DNA from: Marinifilum sp965230805
Lineage (GTDB): Bacteria > Bacteroidota > Bacteroidia > Bacteroidales > Marinifilaceae
Assembly (NCBI RefSeq): GCF_965230805.1
Contig: NZ_OZ246019.1
Location: 124,001-188,000 of the forward strand
Length of the DNA: 64,000 bases
Reading direction: 5' to 3'
Shown: positions 27,285 through 36,408 of the stretch, piece after piece
How positions within the stretch are numbered: the first letter of the stretch is position 1
How the letters are laid out: each line of letters starts with the position of its first letter
Program-made: the position numbers and the translations under genes
The notes under the pieces: generated by a model
What the model was told of the DNA's origin: nothing
The model's database searches: none
Seen by the model: only the letters and a program-made list of their open reading frames with translations

Positions 27285-28127
27285 ATGTTCAAATATATAT
27301 TCATCCCAATAGCAATTAGTCTTTTACTGTCAACTTCGTGTACAAAAGTGATAGATGTTGATGTACCGGAAGCTGAGCCCAGACTTGTAATTGAAGCATC
27401 TATTAATTGGAAAAAAGGAACAACAGGTGAAACACAAACAATTAAACTTAGCAAGTCAACACCTTATTTTTCAGAAAATCAAAATATTGAAGTTACTAAT
27501 GCCATTGTTAGTGTTACCGATAATACTACCAATCAAGTTTTTGATTTTGTGGATCAAAATAATGGTGACTATATATGCGAAAACTTTGTTCCCATTATTA
27601 ACCGATCTTACACCCTAAATATCAATGCAGAAGGAGAAAACTACACTGCCGAGGAAAGGTTAAAATCGGTGAGTGGAATAGCAAGAATTGACCAATCGGT
27701 TGATGGAGGTTTCGATGATGAAGCAATAGAACTCAATCTTTACATTCAAGATCCACCAAATGAAGTCAACTTTTACATGATTAAAACTTTCGAACGAGGC
27801 GATCTACTTCCCGAGGTATTTGATGTGAAAGATGAATTCTTCGATGGCAATGAAATAAAGCTTTTCTGGGAAAAAATGGATGATGATGATACCAATGAAG
27901 AAGAGTTTGAGCCTGGTGATATTGTTGATATCGAATTGTATGGTATATCAGAAGCCTTTTACAACTACATTAAAATCTTGGTTGAACAAACTCAATCGGG
28001 TGATCCATTTAGTACAGTTCCTGTTGCCTTAAAAGGAAATTGTATCAATTCCTCAAATCCTGATAAAGCACCTTATGGATTTTTCAGATTATCGCAATAT
28101 GATGAAATGAATTATACAGTTCAGTAA
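27285..28127 (+). CDS. DUF4249 family lipoprotein
   Basis: A 280-aa lipoprotein. The ATG at 27285 is chosen because it gives MFKYIFIPIAISLLLSTSC with a lipobox cysteine at 19; the frame opens further upstream inside the receptor gene. The mature part is beta-rich (EAEPRLVIEASINW, VSVTDNTTNQVFDFVDQNNG), as in DUF4249. It probably works as the surface partner of the TonB receptor, which it follows by 4 nt. Confidence 0.9.
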   Translation: MFKYIFIPIAISLLLSTSCTKVIDVDVPEAEPRLVIEASINWKKGTTGETQTIKLSKSTPYFSENQNIEVTNAIVSVTDNTTNQVFDFVDQNNGDYICENFVPIINRSYTLNINAEGENYTAEERLKSVSGIARIDQSVDGGFDDEAIELNLYIQDPPNEVNFYMIKTFERGDLLPEVFDVKDEFFDGNEIKLFWEKMDDDDTNEEEFEPGDIVDIELYGISEAFYNYIKILVEQTQSGDPFSTVPVALKGNCINSSNPDKAPYGFFRLSQYDEMNYTVQ

Positions 28128-28131
28128 AAAT

Positions 28132-28162
28132 TAAAATCCTGGCCTAAGTGTCAGGATTTTTT
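28132..28162 (+). terminator. Terminator after the receptor operon
   Basis: AAAATCCTG (28132-28140) pairs with CAGGATTTT (28151-28159), followed by T residues. Confidence 0.8.
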
Positions 28163-28351
28163 CTTATTATTGCAGTTCATGAATAGAACAAGTATTTCTA
28201 CATATCATTCGGAGTCCGCATACTAGGCAAGTCTTCTGGTTTACCACAAATCAACTTGCCGCAACTTCACTCATAGCATCATATAACTTGATGCCTAAAT
28301 TTTTATACATTAAATTTCAGTGAAATTAATTCAGCTAACACTTATTAGTTG

Positions 28352-29425
28352 ATGACTAATGCGAACACAATGAATACTTTAAATAAATTGGGATGGTCAG
28401 ATTTTTTTGAATCATCTCTAAACAATATCGACCATCAGAAAATGACAATTGGTAGGGTATCAACAGTAAATAAATCGAATTGTATTGTAATCCACGAAAG
28501 TGGCAGTAAAACTTGCGAGTTAGCAGGGAATCTTCTGTTTGGAATGGAGGAGAATGAAAAGCCAAAAACCGGCGATTGGGTATTGTTTCTAGATTATGGC
28601 GATTTAGGCATTATATCACATGTGCTTCCCAGAAAAACCTATCTTTCTCGAAAAAAGGCAGGCAAAGAAATCGCAGAGCAAATTATTGCCACAAATATTG
28701 ATTATGCCATAGTGGTTCAATGCCTCGAAATTGGTTTAAACCTGCGCAGGTTGGAGCGTACTTTGGTTCAGCTACAAAACTGCAATATTGAACCTATCAT
28801 TCTGATTAATAAAATTGATTTGCAAATTACTCCTGATCAGAGGGAAATCATGAATTTTATGGAGAACACTTATGGTGCAATTCCAATAAGTGCCGCTAGT
28901 CAATTCAATTTGAAATTGATTCAAAGTAAAATTCATTCTGGTAAATCCTATGTTTTTATAGGAGCATCCGGTGTTGGAAAATCATCCATTATCAATGCTT
29001 TTCATAAGGAAAGTGATCTAAAAACAGGAGCGATTAGCCAAGCAACAAACAAGGGAGCACATACCACTACTTCCAGAGAATTGTATGTTCTAAACAATGG
29101 AGGTATTGTTATTGACACCCCTGGAACCCGTGAATTTGGACTTACAAGTTCAAATGCAGAATCCAGCACATCAGGATTTCATGGCATTGATGATTTGGCA
29201 AAAGATTGTAAGTTTCAGAACTGCACACATACAAACGAGAGAGGGTGTAAAGTGTTAAAAGCTGTGGAGAATGGGCATATTTCGGATGAAGAATATGAAA
29301 ATTTTATGCGACTTAACAGAGAAATGGAACATTATGCCAGTAGTACACAGGACAGAAAACAAAAAGGCAAGAATCTTTCGAAAATCATTAAAAACATGAA
29401 GAAATTGGGTTACAAAAGCCGATAA
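28352..29425 (+). CDS. rsgA: Ribosome small subunit-dependent GTPase A
   Basis: A circularly permuted GTPase that aids late maturation of the 30S subunit. An N-terminal OB-like part (about 30-95) precedes the G4 motif LINKIDL, then the P-loop GASGVGKSSIIN, and DTPGTREFG for G3, in the permuted order typical of the family. The C-terminal zinc finger reads CKFQNCTHTNERGCKVL. The ATG at 28352 is used; a second ATG at 28370 (MNTLNKLGW) is equally plausible. Confidence 0.95.
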   Translation: MTNANTMNTLNKLGWSDFFESSLNNIDHQKMTIGRVSTVNKSNCIVIHESGSKTCELAGNLLFGMEENEKPKTGDWVLFLDYGDLGIISHVLPRKTYLSRKKAGKEIAEQIIATNIDYAIVVQCLEIGLNLRRLERTLVQLQNCNIEPIILINKIDLQITPDQREIMNFMENTYGAIPISAASQFNLKLIQSKIHSGKSYVFIGASGVGKSSIINAFHKESDLKTGAISQATNKGAHTTTSRELYVLNNGGIVIDTPGTREFGLTSSNAESSTSGFHGIDDLAKDCKFQNCTHTNERGCKVLKAVENGHISDEEYENFMRLNREMEHYASSTQDRKQKGKNLSKIIKNMKKLGYKSR

Positions 29426-29431
29426 ACGATT

Positions 29432-29467
29432 TGAGACTGTTTCTTTTACAGAGACAGTCTCATTTTT
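29432..29467 (+). terminator. Terminator after rsgA
   Basis: TGAGACTGT (29432-29440) pairs with ACAGTCTCA (29454-29462), then a T run. It lies between convergent genes. Confidence 0.75.
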
Positions 29468-29501
29468 ATAGTATTGGCACTGTATTTTCTTTGACAATCT
29501 A

Positions 29502-30566
29502 TTAAACTATACTCGTGCCATTGAGAGAAAACCTTCGAATATCAATTCCTTTATCGAGTATGTAATTTCTGTTTACAAGTGAGTACAGCATTTCTCGTGC
29601 AAAATATGGTGCCAAAATTACCCCTTTCGTTCCCAATCCATTAAAAACTGCTATATGTTGATTATCTGGATGACAACCCAATACAGGACGACGATCGGAA
29701 ATCGCCGGGCGAATTCCTGACCAATGATTTAGAATTTTGAAAGGCTGATCAATCAGTTGTTCCAAATGTGAAAGCAAATCAGCTTTTGTATCTAAAACTG
29801 TTTTACAATTTTGTTTTGAATAATCGTAAGTGGCTCCTACTTTAAAATGAGAATCACCCATTGGCATCACAAACAGATTCTTGTCTATGATATAATCCTC
29901 GGCCAAATTATCGCATTCAATTTCGATTAACTCACCTTTGGTTGGAGTAAAAGGAATATTCTTAAAATAAGGATTTTTAGTTGCATGATGCCCTTCGCAG
30001 AAAACAATGGTTTTGGCTGTTACTCCTCGCCAGGTTATATGACCGTTGATGAAACCAATATCCTGATACTTAAAATTGGCTTCAATTAAATTTCCATTTG
30101 TCTTGAAAAAGCTTTTTAATTCAGATAACAGCTTAGCCAAATCAACGTATCCCGATTTACTTAGCCTATCGAACAAATTAAAATTATCAATTCCACGCTT
30201 TATCCAACTTGTGTCGGCACTTTCCATGTAGTCCGAGAAATCACCATCAAAAATACGTTCGTTCCAAACTCGTATTTCATTTTCGCTAAGAGGTTCAGTA
30301 AAATCAATTGGGAAAAGAAACTGTTGTCCAAGTTCCTCCTCTATATCTTTATAAAGATTGGTCATTACAGGCAATAGCTCGTCAACATTCCAATGCTTTG
30401 CAAGCTTATCAAAAATGGCTGGATTGTATCTTCTGGTTGCCATATCCGAAGCCATACTTTCATCAGGACTTGATACAATTTTAAACTTTAATCCTGCTTT
30501 ATACATGTCATAAGCTAACAAAGAACCTGCGATTCCTTGTCCAACAATTAGGAATTGATTTTCCAT
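29502..30566 (-). CDS. FAD-dependent oxidoreductase (DAO family), divergent paralog
   Basis: A 354-aa flavoprotein with the Rossmann motif LIVGQGIAGSLLAYDMYKAG at the N-terminus and the C-terminal HWSGIRPAISDRRPVLG and NGLGTKGVILAPYFA of the D-amino-acid oxidase fold. It is a paralog of the next gene upstream on the same strand. Where that one reads AAGLFNPIVF after the first strand pair, this one reads ATRRYNPAIF, replacing the usual Ala-Gly-containing FAD contact with Arg-Arg. It may have changed substrate or lost activity. The substrate of neither is known. Confidence 0.88.
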   Translation of the reverse strand: MENQFLIVGQGIAGSLLAYDMYKAGLKFKIVSSPDESMASDMATRRYNPAIFDKLAKHWNVDELLPVMTNLYKDIEEELGQQFLFPIDFTEPLSENEIRVWNERIFDGDFSDYMESADTSWIKRGIDNFNLFDRLSKSGYVDLAKLLSELKSFFKTNGNLIEANFKYQDIGFINGHITWRGVTAKTIVFCEGHHATKNPYFKNIPFTPTKGELIEIECDNLAEDYIIDKNLFVMPMGDSHFKVGATYDYSKQNCKTVLDTKADLLSHLEQLIDQPFKILNHWSGIRPAISDRRPVLGCHPDNQHIAVFNGLGTKGVILAPYFAREMLYSLVNRNYILDKGIDIRRFSLNGTSIV

Positions 30567-30675
30567 AAATAGTTTGTAGTTTAAGTCGATTGTTTTTTAT
30601 TTACGCCTTAATAGCCTAAATGTTTCTTTTTAGTTACAAAGCATACAACAAGCTCCTACACTCCTAATTATTTTA

Positions 30676-30940
30676 ACGTGAGTTCGACGTAAAATTCTAT
30701 CCATAGAAAGTTATATTTGGGATAGATTTGCATTAAAAATTTGGAAAGAATAGCGGGCTATTTTGAGGAATTTTTAATGTGAAAATGTCGTAAAGAGAAC
30801 TTTCCATTATGTGTTTGCCTGCTTTCGGCATAAATTTCCTCAAATCTTCTTGAAATATCCCGATATTCCTTCGAAAATTTGAGAAAATTTCTACTCAAAA
30901 TCAGATCAAACTGTGAACGAATTTTACGTCGAACTCACGT
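30676..30940. mobile_element. 265-bp MITE, copy 2
   Basis: It has the same 22-bp terminal inverted repeats as copy 1 and is flanked by TATTTTA (30669-30675 and 30941-30947). The right end abuts the stop codon of the minus-strand oxidoreductase gene, whose last stop base is the terminal base of the element. It lies between the two oxidoreductase paralogs. Confidence 0.9.
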
Positions 30941-31986
30941 TATTTTAAGAATCTCTTAATATCAATTTCTTCTGATAAAGGATAATCACTTACCGATAAA
31001 AATCTTGACATTTCGCGGGCAAAATAAGGAGCCAGCATTACCCCTTTCGTGCCTAAACCATTAAAAATGGCAATGCGCTCATGTAATGGATGTATGCCTA
31101 ATATGGGTCGTCGATCTGATACCGTTGGGCGAACTCCTGCCCATTGGTTAAGAACCTTGTACGGCAAATCAATTAACTCCTCTAATTTGCTTAACAAATT
31201 GCTTTTTGCCTCTTCTGTTACTTCTTCATTCAACTTATCCCAATCGTAGGTAGCACCTACTTTAAAGCGATGATCACCAACAGGCATTACAAACATGTTT
31301 TTGTTCAGGATATATTCTTCCTGTAAACCTTCGCAGTATATCTCAAGCAACTCACCTTTGGTAGGCCTAAAGCCCAAATCACCAAAATATGGATTATCAA
31401 CTGCTCTGTATCCTTCGCAAAACACGATTGTTTGGGCCATAAGACCATGCCATGATATCTGATCATCGATAAATCCCAAATCTTTATAATCAAAATAGGA
31501 ATCGATTATTAAACCTTCCTTCTTGAAAAACTTTCGAAGCTTCTTCAACAACTTTGGCACGTCAACATATCCCGAATTTGTAATCTTGCCATAGGAATAC
31601 TCTCCCTTAATTCCTTTGCCCACATTATTTATACCGATATCAGCAATGTAATTGGCTAAATTATCTTCCCCTCTCCGCTCCTGCCACATTTGTTTTTCTT
31701 GCTCGGTAAGTGGTTTTATAATGTTCTTCTCATACACAAATTTATGTCCAAGCAATTTCTCCAGTTCCCTATACGTATCAAACATTACCGGCAAACAATC
31801 ATCCACCATCCAACTCTTTGTTAATCGTTTAAATACAATTGGATTGAACAAACCCGCAGCAATATCCGAAGCCTTTCTAAGTTCAAGACTTGATATGATT
31901 TTAAAGTTTATTCCAGTCTTATACATGTTATATGCAAGCAAAGAACCAGCTATTCCTTGTCCAACGATTAAAAACTGTTTGTTCAT
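30940..31986 (-). CDS. FAD-dependent oxidoreductase (DAO family)
   Basis: A 348-aa flavoprotein. The ATG at 31986 is chosen because MNKQFLIVGQGIAGSLLAYN aligns with the start of its paralog; the longer frame adds 23 unrelated residues. It keeps AAGLFNPIVFKRL, a complete FAD-contact segment, and the C-terminal QWAGVRPTVSDRRPILG and NGLGTKGVMLAPYFA. It resembles the C-terminal oxidase half of MnmC, but no methyltransferase half is present, so the substrate stays open. Confidence 0.88.
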   Translation of the reverse strand: MNKQFLIVGQGIAGSLLAYNMYKTGINFKIISSLELRKASDIAAGLFNPIVFKRLTKSWMVDDCLPVMFDTYRELEKLLGHKFVYEKNIIKPLTEQEKQMWQERRGEDNLANYIADIGINNVGKGIKGEYSYGKITNSGYVDVPKLLKKLRKFFKKEGLIIDSYFDYKDLGFIDDQISWHGLMAQTIVFCEGYRAVDNPYFGDLGFRPTKGELLEIYCEGLQEEYILNKNMFVMPVGDHRFKVGATYDWDKLNEEVTEEAKSNLLSKLEELIDLPYKVLNQWAGVRPTVSDRRPILGIHPLHERIAIFNGLGTKGVMLAPYFAREMSRFLSVSDYPLSEEIDIKRFLK

Positions 31987-32101
31987 CTTAAAGTGTGAAT
32001 TACTTTGGGTGTAATAAGTCGATAAAATAATGAATTCATCAATAAACCTAAACATTTTCGATTAAATAAAGACTCAAAACTCCTTTTTTATTCGCATTTG
32101 C

Positions 32102-32131
32102 TTTGTGATTTATCCAAATGAACTATTTTTG
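32102..32131 (+). promoter_or_regulatory. Possible promoter of trhO
   Basis: TTTG (32102-32105) and TATTTTTG (32124-32131) match the consensus but with an 18-nt spacer, one short of the usual range. Confidence 0.35.
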
Positions 32132-32260
32132 CAATATTTATTTATTCTAAATAGCAATAAAACAAAGCTTCAAATCCCAAAACACAAACTACAGAGCACT
32201 TAATTAGTTTAATAAGCATGAGCTTGGGCATTTAAAGCTGGAATACTTGACATTTAAAAC

Positions 32261-33304
32261 ATGCAACTGTACAATAAGCTAAGCAAAGAAGTACTAATAA
32301 AGGAAATGGAAGCCGAAAACTTTCAGCGCAAAACCATTTCATTTTATAGATATGTGGATTTTGAAAATCCACAGGAATACAGAGATGAATTATTTAAGAA
32401 ATGGTTTGATTTAAATTGTAAAGGTCGAATTTACATTGCCAAAGAAGGAATTAATGCTCAAATGAGTGTGCCTGAGCACAATTTGGATTCCTTTTTTGAA
32501 GATATGAATAGTAGAAAAGAGCTTGCCGAAATGCCAATTAAATGGGCAGTTGAGGATGATGGCAAATCATTCTATAAACTTACAATAAAGGTACGTTCTA
32601 AAATTGTGGCCGATGGTTTAGACGATAATGCTTTCGATACAACCAATGTGGGCAAACACCTCTCTCCTGTTGAGTTTCATGATGAACTAAGCAATCCAAA
32701 CAATATTGTTATTGATATGCGCAATCATTACGAAAGTGAGGTTGGTCATTTCGAAAATGCGGTGTGCCCGGATGTTGATACCTTCCGCGAAGAAATCGAC
32801 ATGGTGGTTAAAGACTTTGCAAAAGATAAGGACAAGAAGTTTTTATTGTACTGTACTGGTGGAGTTCGTTGCGAAAAAGCCAGTGCTTATTTAAAACATC
32901 ATGGTTTCGAAGATGTTAACCAACTGCATGGTGGTATTATTGCTTATGCACAAAAAATCAAACAACTGGGTTTAAAATCGAAATTCAAGGGAAAGAATTT
33001 TGTGTTTGATGAACGCTTGGGAGAAAGCATTAACAACGAAGTAATTGCCAAGTGTCATCAATGTGGCAAGCCTTGCGATACGCATACCAATTGTGCCAAC
33101 GACGATTGTCATTTGCTATTTATTCAATGCGACGAATGCCGCGAAAAATATAGTGGTTGCTGTTGCGATGAGTGCAAAGAGATTATAGAACTACCAAAAG
33201 AAGAAAGGGTAAAACTGCGTGAAAAATTTCAAGATAAATACAGCAAAAGCCAAATTTACAGACAACGAATAAGACCTAAGCTAAAAGATATTGCAAAAGA
33301 CTAG
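32261..33304 (+). CDS. trhO: tRNA uridine(34) hydroxylase, rhodanese type
   Basis: It hydroxylates wobble uridine 34 of certain tRNAs with O2, the first step towards 5-methoxyuridine-type modifications. The 347-aa layout is that of TrhO (YceA): an N-terminal acylphosphatase-like part (FYRYVDFENPQEYRDEL, GRIYIAKEGINAQMS), a rhodanese domain with the active-site loop LLYCTGGVRCEKA near residue 198, and a cysteine-rich tail (CHQCGKPCDTHTNC, CDECREKYSGCCCDEC) probably binding zinc. Confidence 0.94.
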   Translation: MQLYNKLSKEVLIKEMEAENFQRKTISFYRYVDFENPQEYRDELFKKWFDLNCKGRIYIAKEGINAQMSVPEHNLDSFFEDMNSRKELAEMPIKWAVEDDGKSFYKLTIKVRSKIVADGLDDNAFDTTNVGKHLSPVEFHDELSNPNNIVIDMRNHYESEVGHFENAVCPDVDTFREEIDMVVKDFAKDKDKKFLLYCTGGVRCEKASAYLKHHGFEDVNQLHGGIIAYAQKIKQLGLKSKFKGKNFVFDERLGESINNEVIAKCHQCGKPCDTHTNCANDDCHLLFIQCDECREKYSGCCCDECKEIIELPKEERVKLREKFQDKYSKSQIYRQRIRPKLKDIAKD

Positions 33305-33346
33305 AATCAATTCGTAAATTCCGATTAGTAAGCTTATACTTGTAAG

Positions 33347-33880
33347 ATGAATCAAAATTGTGAATTTAATACAGAAAGGCTTTTCGTAAAAGACTGGCTT
33401 TATAAGAATGATGAAGCTGCAGATCGAATGGATTTTGCAAAAAAAGTAATCAGAATATTAACACCAAAAGTGACCAAATCATTACCTAATGAATGGAAAA
33501 AAATAAACACTGTTGCAAAAGCAAACAAGTGGATATTTGACAGGGCTAGTGAAAGCAGTTTTTTATCGGTTTATCTTGAATCAAACCATACTCTAGCAGG
33601 CTTCATTTTTCTTTATGAGTCTGAGTCAAAAAACCAAACAATCGATTTGCGATTTGGATATCTTTTGGCTGAATCGGCTTGGAATAAAGGTTTTGGAACG
33701 GAACTGATTAACGGATTGGTAAATTGGTGCGAAAAGAATGGTCATGTCAATTCTCTTTCTGGTGGTGTTGAACGAAATAACATTGCTTCCATAAAAGTGA
33801 TGGAGAAAACAGGATTTTCCATCTCGAAAGAGAGTAAAACCAAGGATGATGTGATTTTTTTCGAACGATTATTTCATTAG
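33347..33880 (+). CDS. GNAT family N-acetyltransferase (RimJ/RimL-like)
   Basis: A 177-aa acetyltransferase with FGYLLAESAWNKGFGTELIN as the acetyl-CoA loop and VERNNIASIKVMEKTGF as the following motif, the pattern of RimJ/RimL-like GNATs. The substrate cannot be inferred. It follows trhO by 42 nt and may share its transcript. Confidence 0.85.
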   Translation: MNQNCEFNTERLFVKDWLYKNDEAADRMDFAKKVIRILTPKVTKSLPNEWKKINTVAKANKWIFDRASESSFLSVYLESNHTLAGFIFLYESESKNQTIDLRFGYLLAESAWNKGFGTELINGLVNWCEKNGHVNSLSGGVERNNIASIKVMEKTGFSISKESKTKDDVIFFERLFH

Positions 33881-33886
33881 TAAATA

Positions 33887-33905
33887 ACGTGAGTTCGACG
33901 TAAAA
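33887..33905. mobile_element. Solo terminal repeat of the MITE family
   Basis: ACGTGAGTTCGACGTAAAA occurs here once, without interior or second end, 7 nt after the GNAT stop codon and 30 nt before the Dus start. A similar solo end lies at 63435. Confidence 0.75.
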
Positions 33906-33934
33906 CAACACCTCATAAAACAAAGCAGAACAGA

Positions 33935-34966
33935 ATGTCCAATTTTTGGCACAACATACAAACACCTAATTTCTCGTTGGCTCCTATGGAGGATGTTACA
34001 GATACATCCTTTCGTGAGTTGATATTGCAAAGCTCTGAAACCAATAAATTACATCTTTTGTTTTCAGAGTTTACTTCGGTAGAAGGCATGTGCCATCCTG
34101 TTGGTCGCGGCAAGGTAAAACATCGCTTACAGATTAACGAATCGGAAAAAAAACTTCTGAAAGAAAAAAATGTGAAGCTCATTGCCCAGATTTGGGGTAA
34201 AGATCCTGAAAAATATTACAAAACCGCACAATACATTACCAACGAGACTGATTTCGATGGTATTGATATTAATATGGGATGCCCGGTAAAGAATGTTGTG
34301 AAAAATGGCTGCTGTTCTGCTTTGATCGATCAGCCCAATCTTGCCAAAGAAATTATATTGGCCACCAAAGAGTCCACCAACTTACCTTTGAGCGTTAAAA
34401 CACGAATTGGCTTTAAGCAGGTGGTAACCGAATCGTGGATTTCTCATTTGTTAACAACACCTATCGATGCATTTACCATTCATGGCAGGATTCAAAAACA
34501 AATGTCGGAAGGATTGGCAGACTGGAACGAAATTGCGAAAGCAGTACAATTGCGAAATGAATTGGCTCCACAGATTAAAATCATTGGCAATGGCGATGTG
34601 GATTCGTACCAAGAAGGATTGGATAAATGCAAGAAGTACGGCGTTGATGGTGTGATGATTGGTCGGGGTATTTTTAAAAATCCATGGTTCTTTCAGCCCG
34701 ATAAAACCAACATGGCTATGGAAGAAAAGCTCGCTTTGCTTCAGGAACACACTCGCTTGTTTGACAAAACCTGGGGCAATTCGAAGAACTTTGCCATTTT
34801 GCGTAGATTCTTTAAAATCTACACCAATGAATTTAGAGGAGCTTCGAGCCTTCGCAACAATTTAATGAACACAAGCAATGCAGATGAAGTGTATAATGCA
34901 GTGAGACTATTTGTGCAGAACAGTGAATTGTCGCATATGTCTCAACAAAATACATTTCCCGATTAA
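33935..34966 (+). CDS. tRNA-dihydrouridine synthase family protein
   Basis: It reduces specific uridines in tRNA to dihydrouridine with FMN and NADPH. Of 343 aa, the TIM barrel shows SLAPMEDVTDTSFREL for FMN binding, DGIDINMGCPVKNVVKNGCC with the catalytic-loop cysteines, SVKTRIGF, FTIHGR and GNGDV ... MIGRGIFKNPWFF. The MGCP-V-NGCC form resembles DusC-like enzymes, but I do not assign the subtype. Confidence 0.9.
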   Translation: MSNFWHNIQTPNFSLAPMEDVTDTSFRELILQSSETNKLHLLFSEFTSVEGMCHPVGRGKVKHRLQINESEKKLLKEKNVKLIAQIWGKDPEKYYKTAQYITNETDFDGIDINMGCPVKNVVKNGCCSALIDQPNLAKEIILATKESTNLPLSVKTRIGFKQVVTESWISHLLTTPIDAFTIHGRIQKQMSEGLADWNEIAKAVQLRNELAPQIKIIGNGDVDSYQEGLDKCKKYGVDGVMIGRGIFKNPWFFQPDKTNMAMEEKLALLQEHTRLFDKTWGNSKNFAILRRFFKIYTNEFRGASSLRNNLMNTSNADEVYNAVRLFVQNSELSHMSQQNTFPD

Positions 34967-35359
34967 AAGCATCTGCCAGACTTATATCAAAAAATGAAAC
35001 GAGTATGGTTAAAATAATTACTTAAACATACACGATAATGATTATTTTGATCTTGCGGCTTACATCTGGCAATAAAATGGAAATTATAAACAGATGTGAT
35101 TGTACCCATTAGCTCGAGGATCTTAAATGCGTAATAAATCTGCTGTAATCAGACAATAAATTCATTGAAATCGCAGATTGAACACCAATACATAAAACTA
35201 TTTGCATTATAGGTAAACTTTAGTAGCTTGCTAAGCGCAAATTCTCGTTTCACGCTTCTGCCTTATTGAATTGGAATGCCTTCAGAAATCAGCATCAAAA
35301 GTATGTGGCATCGATTTAGAGCAAAACAATAACGAAACTGCGAACAAAAAAATTAAGCT
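34967..35359. other. Intergenic stretch with hairpin repeat copy B (34995-35062)
   Basis: TGAAACGAGTATGGTTAAAA and ATTATTTTGATCTTGCGGCT repeat the unit at 6628-6694, and the similarity goes on into ATTATAAACAGATGTGA. The rest up to the lgt start shows no gene. Confidence 0.6.
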
Positions 35360-35959
35360 ATGATTTTTAACTATATTAACTGGAACCCTAATCCGGAGAT
35401 CATTAATATTTTCGGATTCTCATTAAGATATTATGGTCTTCTCTTTGTGGGTGGATTGATTGCAAGCATCTACCTCTTAGGATTGATATTCAAAAAAGAA
35501 AACATCCCATCGGAGAATTTGGAGAAATTAGCCACTTACGGCATAATTGGTATTTTAATCGGAGCAAGGTTGGGACATTGCTTATTTTATGAGCCATCGT
35601 ATTACTTATCTCATCCTATGGAAATGATTCTGCCATTTTCTTTTCCTGCCGAAGGTGGAATTGAGTTTACAGGATATCAAGGATTAGCCAGTCATGGCGG
35701 TGTGCTGGGTGTACTAATTGCCTTATACATATACTCGCGCAAAACAAAACATTCGATGATTGATACACTTGATTTGATTGCTGTTGTAGCAGGCATAAGC
35801 TTGGGTGCAATTCGACTAGGAAACTTTATGAACTCTGAGATTATTGGAATGCCGACTTCAAAGGCTTGGGGTGTGATTTTTGAACAAGTTGATCATGTTC
35901 CAAGACATCCTGCTCAATTGTATGAGGCAATCTCCTATTTTCTAATTTTTCGATTATGA
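35360..35959 (+). CDS. lgt: Prolipoprotein diacylglyceryl transferase, N-terminal part (split gene)
   Basis: Lgt attaches diacylglycerol to the lipobox cysteine of prolipoproteins in the inner membrane. This 199-codon frame carries the N-terminal helices, GARLGHCLFYEP, the essential GLASHGGVLGV loop and the signature RLGNFMNSEIIGMPTSKAWG with PRHPAQLYEA. It stops at TGA (35957-35959) right after YFLIFRL, where a normal Lgt would continue into its last helices. One more T in the run at 35946-35950 would join it to the next frame. Confidence 0.9.
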   Translation: MIFNYINWNPNPEIINIFGFSLRYYGLLFVGGLIASIYLLGLIFKKENIPSENLEKLATYGIIGILIGARLGHCLFYEPSYYLSHPMEMILPFSFPAEGGIEFTGYQGLASHGGVLGVLIALYIYSRKTKHSMIDTLDLIAVVAGISLGAIRLGNFMNSEIIGMPTSKAWGVIFEQVDHVPRHPAQLYEAISYFLIFRL

Positions 35960-36201
35960 TATTTTTTTACAATAAAATGCGTGATCGACTCAAAAATGGT
36001 CTCCTCTTTGGAATCGCAACAATTTTGTTTTTCACAGCAAGATTTCTAATTGAATTTGTCAAGGAAAATCAGGTAGAATTTGAAGATGGTTTGACTTTTA
36101 ATATGGGACAACTTTTAAGTTTACCTTATATTGCTGTAGGAATCGGATTCATAATTTACGGACGATTGAAGACCAGGCAAAGCATAAATCCAAAAATATA
36201 A
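35956..36201 (+). CDS. lgt: Prolipoprotein diacylglyceryl transferase, C-terminal part (split gene)
   Basis: This 81-codon frame (MIFFYNKMRDRLKNGLLFGI ...) is the missing C-terminus of Lgt, including the conserved Arg in FFTARFLIEFVKEN and the last helix LLSLPYIAVGIGFIIYG. Its ATG overlaps the upstream stop as ATGA. The pair may be a sequencing slip in a T run, a true frameshift, or a protein made in two halves by coupled translation. The essential residues are divided between the two halves, so both are needed. Confidence 0.85.
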   Translation: MIFFYNKMRDRLKNGLLFGIATILFFTARFLIEFVKENQVEFEDGLTFNMGQLLSLPYIAVGIGFIIYGRLKTRQSINPKI

Positions 36202-36408
36202 TTCCTATGATTTTTGGAGGTTTTACACAAGCAAGCAAGAGCTCATGGTCATTAACCTAGCCTATTGCTTTGCAAGGAGTTTCGCCAACTTGCCAACAAG
36301 TAACTTTCATCACCAAAAAATACTCACCTCCTGTTAGCTCATTTCAGCAAATATTAGCATATTTAAATTTTTCAAACACTTACTATATTGTACTCACAAA
36401 AGCAAGGG
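36202..36408. other. Intergenic stretch before the long repeats
   Basis: No gene is recognised. It contains TGTTAGCTC and ATATTTGCATATTTAAA-like words also present in the 5' part of the group II introns at 41.7 and 45.0 kb. Confidence 0.35.
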
